NCBI GenBank assembly: GCA_003448875.1
Contig: DLXG01000322.1
Coordinates: 1-7,546 of the forward strand
Reading direction: 5' to 3'
Origin: Anaerolineaceae bacterium
Lineage (GTDB): Bacteria > Chloroflexota > Anaerolineae > Anaerolineales > Anaerolineaceae
Length of the DNA: 7,546 nucleotides
The translations under genes and the position numbers were made by a program. Each line of letters opens with the position of its first letter. Position 1 is the stretch's first letter. Below the pieces are notes generated by a model. That model was not told the origin of the DNA and did no database searches. It saw only the letters and a program-made list of their open reading frames with translations. Below are positions 6,865 through 7,546 of the stretch, piece by piece.

Positions 6865-7546
6865 TCAATCTCCCAAATCGTACATGGTCAATTCCGATAC
6901 CGGCGCACCGGGCACCTCAAACCTGACCAGTCCGATGCCCTCCACATACCAGCCCACCAGACCCTCCATGGCAATTTTCTGATCGAAGACGGTCACATAC
7001 CCGTTTTGTTCAATTTTCAGGGTGGTGAAGGTACCAGCCGGCACCGTGATTTCTTCAAACCCGACTGCCCTGTAATCTGACTGAATCAGCGACTCTCCCG
7101 ATTCGGTGGTCACCCGAATGGTCTGTGACCATTGTTTGCCGGGAGCCAGATCATTGGGCAAGGTTACACCGCTGGAGGTTTAAGTCGTTACCGTCGAAGC
7201 ACCCCCTTCATCCGATGTAGTGGTGGTCGAACCCGGTGTCTCCATGATGACTATCCCATCGCTGGTGCATTGACCCTCGATCTTTGCGTTTATCCCCGCA
7301 CTACTGACGAGGATGGTGAATTTTTGGGTGGTTTCATCGGTTTGTATGGTGCGGATGACGTTCTCACCCGACGAAAGGTGATAAAAATAGGTTGCCCCGT
7401 TGACCACCGGATAATAGGGGTTGCCGCATAAATCCGGCAGGCTGGGCTGCGGATTTTCGGGCGAGGGTACTTGCGTGGGTACCGCGGTGGGCGGTGGAGG
7501 AAGAATCGCAGGCGGCGCGCTCGCAGGGGTGGGGGTATTACCGGCC
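6865..7546 (-). pseudogene. Secreted lipoprotein-like gene (TapB/DUF3108-like) with in-frame TAA, 5' end outside window
   Basis: One reading frame runs from 7545 to the TGA at 6865-6867 and is broken only by a TAA at 7180-7182. The visible N-terminal part is a Pro/Thr-rich spacer (TPTPASAPPAILPPPP...) followed by CGNPYYPVVNGATYFYHLSSG, the start of a beta-rich domain. Before the stop, 121 codons are visible; after it 104 codons continue in the same frame with TSSGVTLPNDLAPGKQW, VPAGTFTTLKIEQ and GWYVEGIGLVRFE. These are features I associate with one continuous TapB/DUF3108-like domain, so the two halves belong together. The family match is from memory and moderate; the function is unknown. 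A signal peptide and lipobox would lie beyond the right edge. The TTG at 7161 that would open the second half has no ribosome binding site. Either the gene is inactivated, the base is a sequencing error, or the stop is read through. It lies 27 bases upstream of the lipoprotein gene. Confidence 0.72.
7180..7182 (-). other. In-frame TAA interrupting the lipoprotein-like gene
   Basis: The minus strand reads ACG ACT TAA ACC TCC, between codons for TVTT and TSSGVTLP in an otherwise open frame. A single base change from a TAT or TAC tyrosine codon (or from CAA, GAA or AAA) would produce it. Both other complete neighbours that end in TAA use it as a normal stop, so reassignment of TAA is unlikely. 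Confidence 0.8.

Noticed and set aside
6865..7161. Independent 98-codon gene starting at TTG 7161
   Set aside because: There is no ribosome binding site, the frame is the same as the upstream half, and the sequence continues the same domain; it is treated as the second half of an interrupted gene.
7180..7407. Separate 75-codon gene starting at GTG 7407
   Set aside because: The frame is open upstream through the window edge and the GTG lies inside the domain start (YYPVVNGATYFY), so this is only the middle of a longer gene.

Overview
The window looks like chromosomal DNA of a Chloroflexota bacterium (Anaerolineae-like). This is inferred from gene style only: lipoproteins with long Pro/Thr/Ser-rich spacers, a Gly-rich beta-helix surface protein ending in a short FLPLVRK tail, and a PEP-utilising enzyme with the rifampicin-phosphotransferase layout. 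No rRNA, tRNA or other strong taxonomic marker is present. All convincing genes are on the minus strand.

Right to left, in the direction of transcription, the window opens inside a lipoprotein-like secreted gene (7546-6865) whose frame is broken by one in-frame TAA at 7180-7182. Next come a small lipoprotein (6837-6181) and a 716-residue secreted beta-helix protein with sixteen GGG(M/L)xN repeats (6148-3998). Gaps of 27 and 32 bases and good ribosome binding sites suggest a three-gene exported-protein operon whose promoter lies outside the window. A short intergenic region (3808-3997) follows, with a strong inverted repeat and a good promoter. That promoter drives a 900-residue PEP synthase/rifampicin phosphotransferase-like protein (3807-1105).

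A gap of about 500 bases (606-1104) is the least ordinary stretch. Its right part is strongly AT-rich and holds only tiny plus-strand ORFs. Its left part holds a long bulged palindrome (778-865), a second hairpin (657-698) and further complementary segments that could pair in competing ways. These sit in the probable 5' leader of the last gene, an acyl-CoA dehydrogenase whose N-terminal half (605-1) runs off the left edge.

Functionally, the right half concerns the cell surface (exported proteins of unknown role), while the left half holds two unrelated metabolic or modifying enzymes. No CRISPR array, insertion sequence, phage gene or recognisable defence system is visible. The best candidates for something new are the structured leader, the nonsense-interrupted lipoprotein, and the C-terminal tail of the beta-helix protein.
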